Positions 47,025-60,189 of a DNA stretch of 64,000 nucleotides are shown piece after piece. The number at the start of each line of letters is the position of its first letter. Position 1 is the stretch's first letter. The stretch spans positions 17,347,382-17,411,381 of the forward strand of contig CM049317.1 in assembly GCA_026874595.1 (NCBI GenBank), written 5' to 3'. The notes under the pieces are model-generated. The model was not told the origin of the DNA. It saw nothing but the letters and a program-made list of their open reading frames with translations, and did not search any database. A program made the position numbers and the translations under genes. Source of the stretch: Sipunculus nudus (lineage: Eukaryota > Annelida > Sipuncula > Golfingiida > Sipunculidae).

Positions 47025-47430
47025 AAAATGAATTGGTACCTGCCAAACTATTGCCCTAAACCGTTTGCTTGCTCCGGCAAACGAGTGTTAAAAAAAGTGG
47101 ACCGGGCGCGATCAAAGCCGGGCACGTGTCAATCTGGAGATTGCCTGACTTCTTGGCTAAAAAAAATAAATACATGTTCCTACTGGCTTAAACCTCACGT
47201 GTTGCGGGTCACAATCCGACCTCCGGTCACGAGGGGTTGTTATGGTAAACAAACACACGTGGACTGTGTTTACCAAAACACGCAGAGCCATAATAAGGTA
47301 CTAAACCGCCGTATGCGAGTTGCTGAGCTCGTGTGCTTGGATGATTTAGCTGGTACACTTTTGTATAAAGCCAAACTGAACTGTTAGTGTCGTAGAGTAG
47401 GCAAAATATTGCTCCTGATTATGTCCTTTT
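47025..47430 (+). repeat. Diverged dispersed repeat, copy 2 (partner at 15885-16440)
   Basis: Matches copy 1 at GTACCTGCCAAACTATTGCC, at CATAATAAGGTACTAAAC and at AATATTGCTCCTGATTATG. An ATG frame of 119 codons (47028-47387) spans it, but copy 1 does not keep the frame, so coding is unlikely. Confidence 0.5.
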
Positions 47431-47439
47431 AAAGATAAA

Positions 47440-48250
47440 CTTGCCATTGCACACCTAATTTGTAAATGACATAGTTTTTAAGGGTGTTGCCTTACTACGC
47501 TGTATGGTTTATCCGGAAACTTAGCCTAAATGAAAAGTGCTGAGCCGTCTGTGCCCTATGATTTCGCATCAGTGTTTTCAAGTTGAACCCACCATATTTT
47601 GGGGACCAAATAAAATGGTAGGTGTTCTACATATTTCTGTACACTGATAGATGCGAAAAAAAATCAACATAAACACTTTCGAAAAAACCCACTTTTAGGA
47701 CGTCGTGACATTGAATAAAGTCAAGGTTACTGAACCGGGATCAAATTTTGCCATAGGAAGCTATATCCTGTGTGAGTATTAATCAGATCGGAAGAAAAAA
47801 GTTGCAAAATAATAATAAGAAGAAGTATAACTAAAAATGACTTCACATATTCGCAGTTTCCATATTATTCCAAAACCTTAATAGATATTGCCACCAAACC
47901 TGCTACCGCACTCCAGCGTTGTTAATGGCATATGTCTATGAAGAATTTATCTTTCTAGGTTATATGGTTTATCCAGAAACCTTGCCCAACTAAAAAGTGC
48001 TAGGTCCTGTATATCATATGGTTCCTCAAGAGTGAGGTTTCAGCAGGACCTCCATTAATGTTTCCAACTAGATATTATGGAAAACTTTTTAGCCATTTTT
48101 CTGTATCCCATATAGATACCGAGAAAACGACCTTGAACATTGGAAACAAATCGCACTTTGGACCCATGTGACCTTGAAATAGAGTATCACACCCCTAAAG
48201 GAATGGATGGACAAGTTCTTTAAATGGTGGACCAAACGGACTGAAACTCA
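47440..48250 (+). repeat. 460-bp tandem dimer
   Basis: TATGGTTTATCCGGAAAC at about 47503 and TATGGTTTATCCAGAAAC at about 47963, each followed by AAAAAGTGCT-type sequence and similar downstream text. Strongly diverged; no coding potential seen. Confidence 0.6.
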
Positions 48251-49417
48251 TACATACACTCCAAAAGATATAAAAAAAAACCAAATACCTATAAAAAATT
48301 ATAAAACAAATCAGTAAATTAAAAATACACACTTACATATCTTTGGAGAGCCCTCCATACATGTAAACACTGATGATCACAAGCTTCCTATGTAAAACAC
48401 AAAATCACCATGTCCGTTATCGTTATTTACACAGCACAGAGAAATCAACTTTATTTACACAGTTCTGGATAACATGACCATCTCGCACTTGTGACATTGG
48501 AATATCAAGCGCTCACATCACAGTTCTTCCTCACTGTCTACACAGCACTGACAATTCACTTGTAGATACATGGGGCTATACACTTGTAGTTCACGCAGCA
48601 ACAAATGATAGGTCCACATCTTATTTTGCCTGTACATAGACTCAATGTCATTCATAGCTGATGTCTCCTGGAATCAACCAGCACTAAGTAATTAAATGTC
48701 TCCATACAAAGATATCCAGTGCCTCTTACGTAAATAATGCCCATGGACCTTTACTGGAAACGTTCACAACAGAAACAAAACGCCAGAATACCAGTCCGTC
48801 GGCAATTGCGATATACCTTCTGAAGTCCGTTTCAGAGTTATCAGCGTGGCTTTCCTAAGACACTAACTGTTTACCTACAGACATCATCCCTCAGCTGTCC
48901 AGACTCTGTTGAACACAGACCTGCCTTTAGACTGCAGACAAATTGTGAGAACTACACCAAGCGGGCGAGCTGATCAGGCAGTTGTCGCGAATTTCTTCAC
49001 ATCCCGGCTTATACGTGCTTGCTCACGTCACAGGTCCGACCTTCTTTTGGCCAGTCATTACGTTATATTATGCTTACCGTCAATATTTACATAAATATTC
49101 AGATGGACACCCCTCCAGTGATCAACCCATGAGAAAAACAAACTAAGCAGGTGCCCGACCTATTAAGTCTACAATAAACAACGTGACTTTAGAGATCGGC
49201 TAAACAAAGACGGCTCCCATGGTATTAAAGTGTACTGACCATGATACTCATTATTTATGTGCAATGAATATAAAAAAAATCACTTGCTTAAACTCCCTAC
49301 TTCAGGACTAGAAAATAAAAAAAAATGGCGTTATGGAAATTACTGTTTGCACAACTCATTCAACTTGGCGTAACCCATGAATTGTTCCCTTAACTGAAAA
49401 TTATGAAGTTTCATCCT

Positions 49418-49420
<3 letters not shown>
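48251..49420. other. Non-genic spacer
   Basis: No gene recognised. The short open frame at 48909-49094 has no supporting feature. Confidence 0.4.
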
Positions 49421-49460
<40 letters not shown>

Positions 49461-49545
49461 GGAGAGAGAGAGAGAGAGGAAGAGAGAGTGAGACACAGAG
49501 AGAGAGAGAGAGAGACAAAGAGAGAGACAGAACACAGACAAATAG
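49421..49545. repeat. (AT)n followed by (GA)n
   Basis: AT array 49421-49457, then about 80 bp of GA-rich repeats. Confidence 0.95.
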
Positions 49546-52500
49546 ACAGAGATAATTTAGAATGATTGGATTACTTATAATCTTATGCCAGTTATACTTG
49601 TTTTTTTTGCCTACTGTTTCTATATTCACCGCTGAAAAAAATCACTATTGAAAACTTTATGCTTGTGTATTTTTTTCTTTGATTGTTTTTATATTAAAGA
49701 AATTGCAGCTGTCATGAGACAATGAAAGAAAAAAGCACAAAATATGAACCACTCAGGCACAGTTTTAGCAATTAAAGTAATACTGTCCGTTTAGTTTACA
49801 GGAAATGTTAATTGGGGGATGGCTTATGAAAAAGGTGAGATAAATTCTGGGAAGTTTTAGGAAACTTTGGTCTCGTGTAATGGCGCCAATAATGAATCAA
49901 ACATCTGTTGACGTCATTAGGAAAGAATAACTTCCTCCTAATAATTAATGGTTTTGGTGACGGCTAAATGAATAATTTTTAATGCTTCTGTCGTTTAGAT
50001 AAATAAAATTAAAAATACAGATATAATATTCAGAGAATATTAAATAATTCGGATTAAAAAGCATGAATCATCATATCCCTAAAACTGATTTTAAACTAGT
50101 CGATTTTCCTCACTACAAGTCTCATGATATTTTATTTTGCACCAGTCATCTTAAAATAAGCTTCAGTAACCTTCCACTGAACCCGCCAGTTGCCGACGAT
50201 TACTACGAGTATTGCCGGTACTATCGGTCGAGAGATTCCGTATGCGAATACAACTGTGTGACCCAGATACGGCATATTTGTCACTTCCTAACCGCGAGAC
50301 AGAATCTTTACATCAAGAATACTTTTACCCTAAACCTCAAACGAAGAAATACAATAAACACACTTTTTTAGCCTAATTGTAAGGGGAGTCTGAGATATTA
50401 ACGAATTTTCTCGACGACAATCGGTTATGAAATCCCCTTTTGCAGCGACATCTTTCAGAAGTCAGTGAAACTATGAAAGGTGTTCTTGCCCAAGATGATT
50501 CACGGAATGTTACCGACTAATATTAATTGAAGGCGGTATTCTACATACTATTTTTCAAGTATTTTTGATGGTGTGTGAATAGATGATGCTATTTCATTTA
50601 GCTTTGAAGCGTATTCAACCAATTATGTACGAGTGCACTAATGCCTGAGAGTTTTTGAATTGGAATTGAATTGGAATTGAAAAAAATCAAATTGACCCCA
50701 GGTCTGATTGTATTCATCCGTACAAAATTTTTGCCTAATGTTGAAATGACCATTACAAGTGTCGGTGCACTATCATCTTGCATTTACATCTTCATATGGA
50801 AAAAGTTGAATAAGTCAAGAGGATAAGCTCCCATATTAGGAAGAAAAGATGAAAGAAACATGAACGTTTGCAAACGTGTTTTTGGAGCTTAATAATGCAT
50901 TCAGATTTCGGGCAAAGTTAAAAATAATTAAGCTTAGCAGAAATCAAAGAAGACAGCCAAGATGGCCACCATATTAAAATAAAGGCAATAACTTGAGTTA
51001 TAATGTTTCTACCAGGCCTTGCAAGTACCCTTTTCTATGTTTTTTTCTGCTGAGAAATTCAATTTTTAGGTTAAATCTCTCCAGATACTTATAAGCTTTT
51101 TTTTTATCCAGATTTAGGTAATATCCCCTTAGTCTCCATGTTAGGCTATATATATTTAGAAGATTTGTGTGAAAGATGAAAGAAGGATGAACCATAGCAT
51201 GATTATTGTCCAGACCATACTCAATATTGCCAGACATGGGGCCTAGCAAAATTCACCATATGTTGGTAAAAAGAAAAAAAATCCAAAGATTGCTCTGAGT
51301 GGTGCACGTTGAATAAAAAAGATCGACAGTTAGTAGGTTTGAATTGGGTGTGTTTTACCAGAAGAAAAACGCTCTTGCCCTTCCAAATTTAAAAGAAAAT
51401 ACTCCGGCATAGGCTATAATAATGTTACTGGCAATATTAAAAAAAACTTTATGGAATAAAGTGTTCTATTCAGTAATAATAAAATAAAAAAAATATTCAG
51501 AAACAGTTTATTCTTGTCAATATATGTTCACATGATGAAGCCAGTGGAATATGAAATAAAATTTTCCAAAACATTCTGCATGTTGTTATAACGCTGATAT
51601 AAAGAAAAAACAACTATACAAAGGTTGCAAGAGCACAGAACTGAAAGCATAGCAACATTAAAACCACCAATCAAGTTAAACAAAACGTTTTACGGAATAC
51701 TGATGTAGTTACGATGATAAGGATATGATACATGCCAGGAACCTGAGGGTGTATTATATTTTCAGCCTTGTACTGTGATTCGACTTCCTATCTTGCGCCT
51801 TGCTCTTCCATTCTCTTAGCGAACATCCAAGAAAGATCAGCTAGCTTTACAACTGACTCCTGAAGTTTGATGTTGTAAATATTCATAACAATACATGCAT
51901 GCATGTACTACACTAATCTACAAATGTGCATAGCGGTAGCAAGTGAAAGTATTTTTTGACATCAATACATTATGCAATGTGAATGTCAACTCGTTGATAA
52001 GGAACCAGTTTTATATCACCAAAAAATATCATTAAGGCAGAAACCCTATATATTTTACTGACATATATAGTGATTCTGCAAAAGTCTGCAAAAGGTATCT
52101 ACATGTGTGTTGATTGTGTCATATGTTCATCACCAAAGTACAAAGGTAGCATATAAAGCAACATGCTGTGCGCATCTAAAAGGGTTTTTCTTTGATTTCT
52201 TCATGTCAGAAAGCCCTCACCTAATGGTAAAAACAGCAAAGAAACTATACAGCAAACAGATGTGAGCTTCTTCACATGAGCTTATCATGTCATACCGGAA
52301 AGTAATCCAGATAAATTATGAATAAAGGCTTTCTCTGTTGAAATAAACATGGTGTCAAATATATGTGACTAGCACATGCATGTTAAATTTCAGTTTGACG
52401 ACTGAAAGGAACCTTCGGGAACAACGTTTATTTCCACATCATGACAAAGCGTTTACAATGATAGGCACTATACAGCACATAATGTATTCATTGTCAACAC

Positions 52501-52548
52501 CTTGACTTAAGTTGATTAAGTTTGAAATAATATGGGACTGGATATGGA
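49546..52548. other. Non-genic stretch with one weak ORF
   Basis: An ATG frame at 50063-50371 (102 codons) contains ADDYYEYCRYYRSRDSVCEY in a GC-richer patch, but no family, signal peptide or splice support. The rest is AT-rich and anonymous. A consensus CRE lies at 49909-49916. Confidence 0.35.
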
Positions 52549-53058
52549 ATGACAATAATATGGAATGGTTCACCAGGGTATTCCTTTTTTAGTGCTCAAC
52601 GCTCATTTGACGAAACAAAGAGTACTATGTTGGTCAGAATATTATTGGAACCAAATGTTCCTGATGCTGCTTTCGGCCGACTGCTGATCGTTCAGAATAT
52701 TGCTATCAAAGTCAAATGGTTATCATCAAATAAAAAGGGGCAAAGCTCAAGCTTTAAGATTCTTATTTCTTACTATGGATATCTGTCAAAATTCGTTGTA
52801 ATAAAATTTTTCCATTTAATAATATGTTGTTGCTCCTTCTATGTCTGCTGTTGTGGATATTACAGCATGATTTTTAGGGTGATTCTGTTCATAACACGAC
52901 AAGGCTTTTGTCTTATAACTTCCATTTTTCGTTGTCTTGCAGGGTCTTACCTCACATATATAAAAATTGTACACTTTATAGACACCGATGTGCATGAAGT
53001 GTGCCATGATAATACCTTGAAGAGTCACTACGGGGTGGCAAGATATTTAAATACATAA
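52549..53058 (+). other. Open frame of 169 codons, function unrecognised
   Basis: ATG-initiated. The first third is polar (PGYSFFSAQRSFDETKST), the middle hydrophobic and Cys-rich (IICCCSFYVCCCGYY). No recognisable domain, promoter or splice pattern; may be chance in AT-rich DNA. Confidence 0.2.
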
Positions 53059-54189
53059 TTAATAACACAGTTAATATGTTCAAATAAAAAGTCCAGTGAA
53101 AACGTCGTGCTGAATAATGCGAGTACGGCTGATGTTTTGATATATATTGATCCCCTTTTTTATATAGGTTTCATGGCAAGCCAAGTTAAAGGGAAAATTG
53201 TGATAAGTCGCGGAATTACTTTTAATGTTAAAACGTACTTTTCAAGAAAATTTAGGAACCGATTTAGGGTGCAAATTAATTATATGTAAGTCAGTTCGTT
53301 TTGTTTTAACTTATATCACATGATACTTGTTGCTCCTTATCAAACTGACCTCTGTTAAACGTGATCCTAGAAAATATGCCCTTTATTGTGTATAAACAAC
53401 AGACTTTGGTTATTTTGAAAGCTAACATCGAGGACGGCCTGACATTCCCATGATTAAAGTAGGCGAGTCATTGACCCTTCCTCGTCGTTACTCAGCATTG
53501 TTGTCTGATACATTATTCATGATAAATCGTAAGTACAAGAGCCCTAGACCTTTTTCATACAAGGGACGTGCTTAATCTTGATGACAACTTAAAATGTTTT
53601 GTTGTTAAGGAGAAAAGCTAAATTAATTACAGAGACAACACACTATCGATAATCGATAACTCATTATCCACCTTGCTGGCTAGAGTGTGTATGTCCACTG
53701 AAGCATATATGCATATAAGCATGAACACACATGAATCTAATTTATAAATATGTATATATATACTCGGTAGACCTAAGATTTATAACCGACGGATTATACG
53801 CTGAAATAAACTAGTAAGCGTTCAGGTCCTTGTCTAGAGTTAAAACGGTACATTATTGATGATATTTTAACAGGTTTCACACAACTAAATAGTCTACCAG
53901 ACAAGCAATCGATTTGAATGACAAATCGATCTATGTTCCCAAGGCTTTTGCGGGGAATAGCTTAATTCCTAAGAACTGAGCTATTTTAATCAATTTATAT
54001 CACACAACAGGCACACACACATACCTAAATACACTATATACACTATATGCACTACATATTTCCTCAATACATTTTAATCACCTAGATCCATCAGAGAGTT
54101 TTTCCTTAAATTGCTAGTATTTTGATCGCATTGCGTTTGATTTAAAGATCTGTTATGTTTATTTCTATCCCTACCGAGTCCAAAAATGT
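53059..54189. other. Non-genic spacer
   Basis: No gene or repeat family recognised. Confidence 0.4.
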
Positions 54190-54948
54190 TTAAATGAGGC
54201 TGTATGTGAACTTTATATTACTTTCCTATGTCTATTTCTCCTATTTTTTTATCTCTAGAACAGCCCCCCTCCCTATTCTCTTTGCCCACACACACTCATT
54301 GTTCTTAATTCACAATATATACTCTAGAATTCTTCTTTTTCCCTGCCTCCGTTATGTCTTTGGCTCTTTATGTTTGTCTAATACTTTTCCGGTGATACTT
54401 TTTTCTCTTTTGTCCTCTGTAAAGTTCTTTGATCTATACGTCTCCTGTCTATTTGTCTTATCTTCTCTATACATCTTTATGTCTAGCTTTTTTTTGCCTC
54501 AAAATTTTTGTTGGATTCTGTTGTGTCATTTCTCCCTTTCTTTGTCCTTTTTTTCTCTGTCTCGGGCACCTTAACACTTTCCGATACTGTCGGTATAATA
54601 AATTTTTCTAACCCCCTCTACAGTCCTCCGTCTTATTTTTTCTCTCGCTCTTCCTCACCCGTTTTCACCCTCCTCTATCTAATTTAGATATTTCAAGCTC
54701 CTACTTTAATTTATTAACATCTCAGTATTTTCTCTCTGTGTGTTTCTCTCTCCATCATAAACATTTTATGGATTTATTTTTAATCTATCACTCCTCTGCT
54801 CTGATTGTTTCCCCTTTTGATCTGACATTTATTGTAATAAGAAGACTCACCTGATATTCCTTAGTCGCATCCCAACTGTCCTTGTCTTTTATTTGTGTCG
54901 GGTAATATGCCCACCTCATTTATTTCTTTATATCTATCCAACCCTGCT

Positions 54949-55029
<81 letters not shown>

Positions 55030-55260
55030 CCCTCTCTTCACCATTCGTTTTTTTCTTCTTTTTATCTCTATGATACCCTCTATATTGTTTCTTTCTTTTT
55101 ACTGTCATATTCATTCCTTTATTCACCTGCCCCCTTTTTTATTTCAAATTTTATCCTTTTGTTTTTATCCTAGACACTCTTTCTCTCTCGGTTTGATGTT
55201 TTATACTTGATACTCTCTTTTTCGTTTCTATGTTTTTGAAGCATGTATCTCTCTGGTTCT
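54190..55260 (+). repeat. 1-kb polypyrimidine-biased tract with (CT)n(TA)n
   Basis: The plus strand is strongly C+T rich over about 1 kb, with a nearly pure CT array at 54950-55012 passing into TA (55013-55030). Open frames over it are composition artefacts. Confidence 0.85.
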
Positions 55261-56145
55261 ATATCTCATTCTTACTCACGGTATAAATTATAGCCATCAA
55301 GATCAGTTAAATTTTTGTTAGAATATGTAATAATGATATGAAAGGAATGTTTCAGATATATAAATTACGATGAGTAATCATGCCAATTAACTGTCATGTA
55401 TGCTAAGCTTTTACCAAAAATGCATGCAATTATACACATACAATTTCCCATGTTTTTTATACACCACTTCCCCTATCCGCTCTAAAACTTCAACTTTCAG
55501 GTAAGTCTCGTTTAATTCTGGAATAATTTCTCTTGCCTTCGATATATACGTCTCCCGCTTTATATATACTAGTTCTCCTGGCCCCTCTTAAACGGGGTCG
55601 GGGGGGGGGGGGGGAGGGGGTCGCCGGTAACAGTGTGCTTTATCAATTTGACAATAATACATACGTTCCTGACAATTAGATGATATAAAATAGATCTACT
55701 TACGCTCAAGTGCAAGGGAAAACGTCTTTCTGCTTGATATGAATAGAGTTCTGATAAGACAGGTACTGTGGAACAGTACGCTCACTCGGAGCTTTTATTC
55801 TACCTGAGATAAGATTGATTCGCTTAAGAGGGCGCTGTTGTCCAAGATGACCTTATGGGTAGGTGTTGGCAAGATAACTGGTCCTAGTCCTGCTCTGACC
55901 CTTTGCCAATGTCTTTACCACAAGGTTGCACCCTCTCCAACGAAGAGCAACCAGTTTTACAAGAAAAAAAAGAATATAAGCCAACTTGACTTTTTGTGTA
56001 ACTTGGTATCAATAATGCATGTTTCTAGATATGATTATGTTGTACTTGTGATTGTAAACAAATATTAATGTAATAATCTTGAATAAAATAATCTTTGTGT
56101 ATTTAGCTTACATGCATCTCTTTATATCGAACGGCTCCATCATAC

Positions 56146-56181
<36 letters not shown>

Positions 56182-57114
56182 TTCTTTCTCTCAAATTGGT
56201 CTCGTTCTGGCCAGGTATAAACCTCGTGTTAGAAAGAAAGTCCTAAGCAGAAAGTCAATTCGTGTTTTACAAAAAAAGTATGGAAATTATTTATTGAAAC
56301 GAACACATTGTAAGCTGACAAGAATAATCAACCAGTAAACTTAGATAAAACAAATGAAAAATTTAAATTTTATAAAGGTAAATCAGGTTTAAAGCACTTT
56401 ACATAAAGAGGATCTGCCTGTTGATTGACGTAAAACTTAAGCAAAATACTTGTTTTTGGGTAATTTTATCCAAATCCCTCCGAATATTACTGTGGACATC
56501 TTTATACGTTTCTTTGCTATACTCTGACCGTAACTTCCGTCTTGTGGAGATTATGATCAATATTAAGGTATCAACAGAATCACAAGGAGATTTGTTACCC
56601 TTTTGAAACTAATAAATTAATAAGGACATTTCTTGTTCAATTCTCAGGTTGCCTGGTTACCACATTTTCGACAGTACAGCTATTTCCAAACCAAGTATAT
56701 TGAATCCTTTTGTAATGAAAGTTTGAAAAATAGGAACTGAAAAAATGTATAAAACATGAACAAAAATGAATCCAGTTCCTCATCAATATTATATGAAAAA
56801 CAATTCATTATTTTGCATATATTGTCATTACTTGCTTGGAAAGAATGCAGCCAAATTCCGTATCAAAGGAGATCCAAGAGTTTTGAATGAGGGTTTTTGT
56901 TTATACTGAAGGACTGATATCCTAGAAATGTCCACCACTCCCTTAACGGGGGAAGGGGCGGGTGGCCCTAACTTGTATCTAACATACTGCAACAAAAGGT
57001 AATTTCAACGGGAACGGGTAGGGGAAGGGTTTAACCATCCAGCCCCACCCCCTTTTCCGCCCGCTACCTAATCACGCATTCACACGATTATATTCGACCA
57101 TATACTGCTTCATT
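55261..57114. other. Non-genic spacer with poly-G and CT tracts
   Basis: A G-rich run at 55598-55622 and a CT array near 56144-56190. No gene recognised. Confidence 0.45.
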
Positions 57115-57321
57115 TTAAGCAATGATTGGAAGAGATAACACTCCAGTTACCGTTTCCTGTGTTGACGGTCCGTAAAAAGTACAGCCTGATGTTATGACAG
57201 GATATAAGTCAGATGGTCGAATTAAGACTCGTATATCTTTTCCTTTGGAATGAGCAGAAGTAATAAGGAACAAAATGAATAAAGTTACAAAAATGTTTCG
57301 GCTTATTTTCATCCCACCCAT
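57115..57321 (-). CDS. Possible first exon of a small secreted protein
   Basis: Two in-frame ATGs (57321 and 57312) precede a textbook signal peptide, ISRNIFVTLFILFLITSAHS, followed by a polar segment KGKDIRVLIRPSDLYPV and one Cys. A GGTAACTGG donor-like site lies near 57150. Reading through gives 68 residues to a stop at 57115. No family recognised and downstream exons were not identified. Confidence 0.35.
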   Translation of the reverse strand: MGGMKISRNIFVTLFILFLITSAHSKGKDIRVLIRPSDLYPVITSGCTFYGPSTQETVTGVLSLPIIA

Positions 57322-58049
57322 ACCTTTCCTAAATCAGGGCAAAAGTGGTGACTGCTTTACCTGGCCACCTGATACTGTTGTCATCCTTCTGTAAGACAAA
57401 AATACGTGTCGAGGTCACTCTTAGCTTCTGATCTACTCCTGAGTCCCGTTGAAAACGTCATCCAGGAATTATGTTTTTCTAATTCTCCCTAGTTAGTGTA
57501 ATTTATGTGTTATAAACTGAAATATTCCGAAAGGTACCTGTAATGTATAAGATCATCTTTCAAGGAATCATTTGATTTACATAATAACAACAATATTTGC
57601 GTGACTTGGCAACAGCCATTCACGTTGAGCGAAAGAATAGGATCAAAACATGTATGGTCTTAACTTTGTATATACTACTTACATTATTTCGAGATGTAGC
57701 CAGTACTTTTATCCCAGACTTCCCCAACTATGTTGATATATGATCTAGAACATCATCCTAGACGCAGGCATTTCTGTTAGCTCCGTGTGTTATTAAATTG
57801 TCAGTAATTTTCCATATATATGTTCAGGGGGCGTGCATGACTCCATGACAACAGCAAACACGAAGGGAACTCCCCAGGTTATACCACTTCGCTGAAGTTT
57901 TAAGTCGCACACGCATAACTGATATACATTGTCAGACAGACAAAATCTCCGTTTATAATTTTTATTTGAAAATGAAAATATCTGTGATAAGTTTGAATAT
58001 AAGAATATAATAATTAATAAGTGTGATCTCACGTAGCTGATTAACTACA
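57322..58049. other. Non-genic spacer
   Basis: No gene supported. A minus-strand open frame at 57793-58032 begins with GTG, not ATG. Confidence 0.35.
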
Positions 58050-58765
58050 GATTTGGGGGAAAAGAAAGAAGGGATGGGGAAGTGATAATTGTAATTAAAC
58101 CATCATTGATCGATCAAGCTATTATTTGATTATAATAAAGACAGGGGATAGGGATTTGGCAGGGCTTCTTTGAATAAGACAGATATACTTGTAAGTAGAA
58201 GTAGGCTCGGCCTCCGTACCATTTGAAGACAATTTCGGGGACGACCATGAGAGGCAATTGACAGGGAATCATCCGTGTGAGACAATAAACAGCTGGTCAT
58301 CCGTGAGAGGCAAGAGATATAACAGAGGCAGAAGTAGGGGCTGACACAGTCAGAGAGGCGGGACTTGGGGTCATCAATGAAAGAGAAGGCGAACCAGAAA
58401 GGGGTCATTAGGGATTGACCGCGGCAAAAGGGGAAAAAGAAGTCCATTGGTTTGACAGAGAAGGAGAGGATGGTCATAGTTAGAGGAATGTAGTTTGGTA
58501 CTATCCGTTTGGGTGAGATAGTGAACGTTAAGGCACAGGTAATGAAATGTGGTGCTCAAGAAAGTAAGAGACAAAGAGGCTGGGTAAAGAGGCTATCAGT
58601 ACAAAGAGGGACTGGCTCATACATGGGAAAGATACAGGGGCAAGTCACAGAGAAAAAAATATGGGGTAACTATCATGGCTATAGGCTTAGTAGGTAGGTG
58701 AAAGAAGGTGAATAAGAGAGGCTTGTTTTGGAGAGAGAAAGAATGAGATAGAAAAAAGAGGGGAA
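58050..58765 (+). repeat. Polypurine-biased tract
   Basis: The plus strand is A+G rich over about 700 bp (runs such as GAGAGGCGGGACTTGGGG). It is the opposite bias to 54190-55260, and open frames on the minus strand here are artefacts of this bias. Confidence 0.7.
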
Positions 58766-59769
58766 ACAGGTAAAACGGGTAAAGGTTTGAAACTTTAACA
58801 TCAGCAATGGACTTGGGAAAATGCTTACGGCATAACATATATTACTGCCATGAATACGGTACAGTAGGCTGAATCTAACTGATTCGTCGGTGCTATTCAT
58901 AATAGTAATAGGAGAATAGCTACAATTCAAATGGGATTTGGGTTGGGTAAACATAAGTACTGTTATAGCACAACGCTAGAGATATAACTACAATAAAGAA
59001 TATGAAACGCTGAGTTGTGTTGGCACATAGTTGCTTAACTAGTTTGGTTCTGGGTAATACTACTGGTAAATAGAGTCACCAAAGCCAAGGGAATAATGCA
59101 TCGAATAAAACGTTAAAGGTGTTCACGTTCTTTTTGTTTGCATAGAAGATGTATCCCGACGTTTCGGCGAGAAAATAATGTTTCGTGTTAGTCCGAGATA
59201 GTTGTCAGCCCACTGAGAGATTTAAATCTTTGTAACCTTTGATAAGAAGAGATTTAACTTTATATTTATATAAACCCTTATGACACTTTATCGACACATT
59301 ATAGTCACATTTATAATTATTATCCATGCATGTGCATTATAAGTTATCTTAAAATTCTTGTATAAGTGTCAGTGATTTATATATGTACGGTGATGTCAAA
59401 CAGCAAATGAGAGAATTTGAGTAATAAAAAAAGAGAATATGGCCGACATGTAAATATACAGATATATAAGTATATATTTTTATTACAATATATATTTCAG
59501 TAAGTGTTTAAATTAACGCCAAAGTATCAACGCATAATTTCCGAGAGCCAGGGAGGCCTGGTCTCATAAAAGGATACAAGATACCACTTTGTGATTGAAT
59601 GGGTTGTGTGTAGGAGAGAGAGGGTGAGACAGACAGGGACAGAGAAAAAGCTGGAGATAAGTTTAAATATATAGTATATATATATATATAGAGAGAGAGA
59701 GATATATATATATGAATTGCCATGCTGCTTCAATGTATATAAACATGAATTATGAATACACAGACAATT
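58766..59769. other. Non-genic spacer with microsatellites
   Basis: No gene recognised. GA/TA microsatellite at 59670-59715. Confidence 0.45.
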
Positions 59770-59865
59770 CGGGTCACTCCTGATGGGAATTGAATCCATG
59801 ACCTGCCGATTAACGGTCGTCTGCTCTATTCACTGACCTATAGCAGAACCCCTACCAATCTGTGT
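59770..59865 (-). mobile_element. tRNA-derived SINE-like head, copy 1
   Basis: The minus strand holds an A-box-like TAGGTCAGTGAATAGAGCA and a B-box-like GATTCAATTCC (59796-59786) at tRNA spacing, with GTTAATC in the anticodon-loop region as in tRNA-Asn. Arms pair imperfectly, so it is a SINE head or tRNA pseudogene, not a working tRNA. Confidence 0.6.
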
Positions 59866-60044
59866 ATTTTCATACTTTTATAGTAACAAGCTAAATGATG
59901 TTACCACCTGTAGTGCTACCCACTACATGTGTCGGCAGACGATGTTTTATGCAGCAAGGAGAACCTAGAGGCCTTATATGGCATGCGGCATATATTATAT
60001 AGAGATGTATGAATATATATGTTGGTTCAGCGTAGGTTACTTCT

Positions 60045-60115
60045 ACACAAAGGGGTAGCTCCTTGAATAGAGCAGACGACCGGCAATCGGAAGGCCATAG
60101 GTAACCGGCTTTTCT
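60045..60115 (+). mobile_element. tRNA-derived SINE-like head, copy 2 (inverted)
   Basis: Plus strand GAATAGAGCAGACGACCGG then CAATCGGAAGGCC matches the minus-strand copy 1, giving an inverted pair about 180 bp apart. The B-box part is degenerate. Confidence 0.5.
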
Positions 60116-60189
60116 GTATATCCATGTTCCATTTCTATCCCTATACATATATATATATACTCGCAAATATTAATGTTCATATAAATATA

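Noticed and set aside
47028-47387. 119-codon ATG frame as a gene
   Set aside because: Lies wholly within a dispersed repeat whose other copy does not keep the frame.
54194-55210. Overlapping Ser/Leu/Phe-rich plus-strand frames
   Set aside because: Produced by the polypyrimidine tract and CT/TA microsatellite.
57793-58032. Minus-strand frame with a hydrophobic N-terminus
   Set aside because: Starts with GTG, no ATG upstream in frame, and no splice or promoter support.
59770-59865. Functional tRNA-Asn gene
   Set aside because: A- and B-box-like words are present but the stems pair poorly and a diverged inverted copy lies nearby, so a SINE head is favoured.
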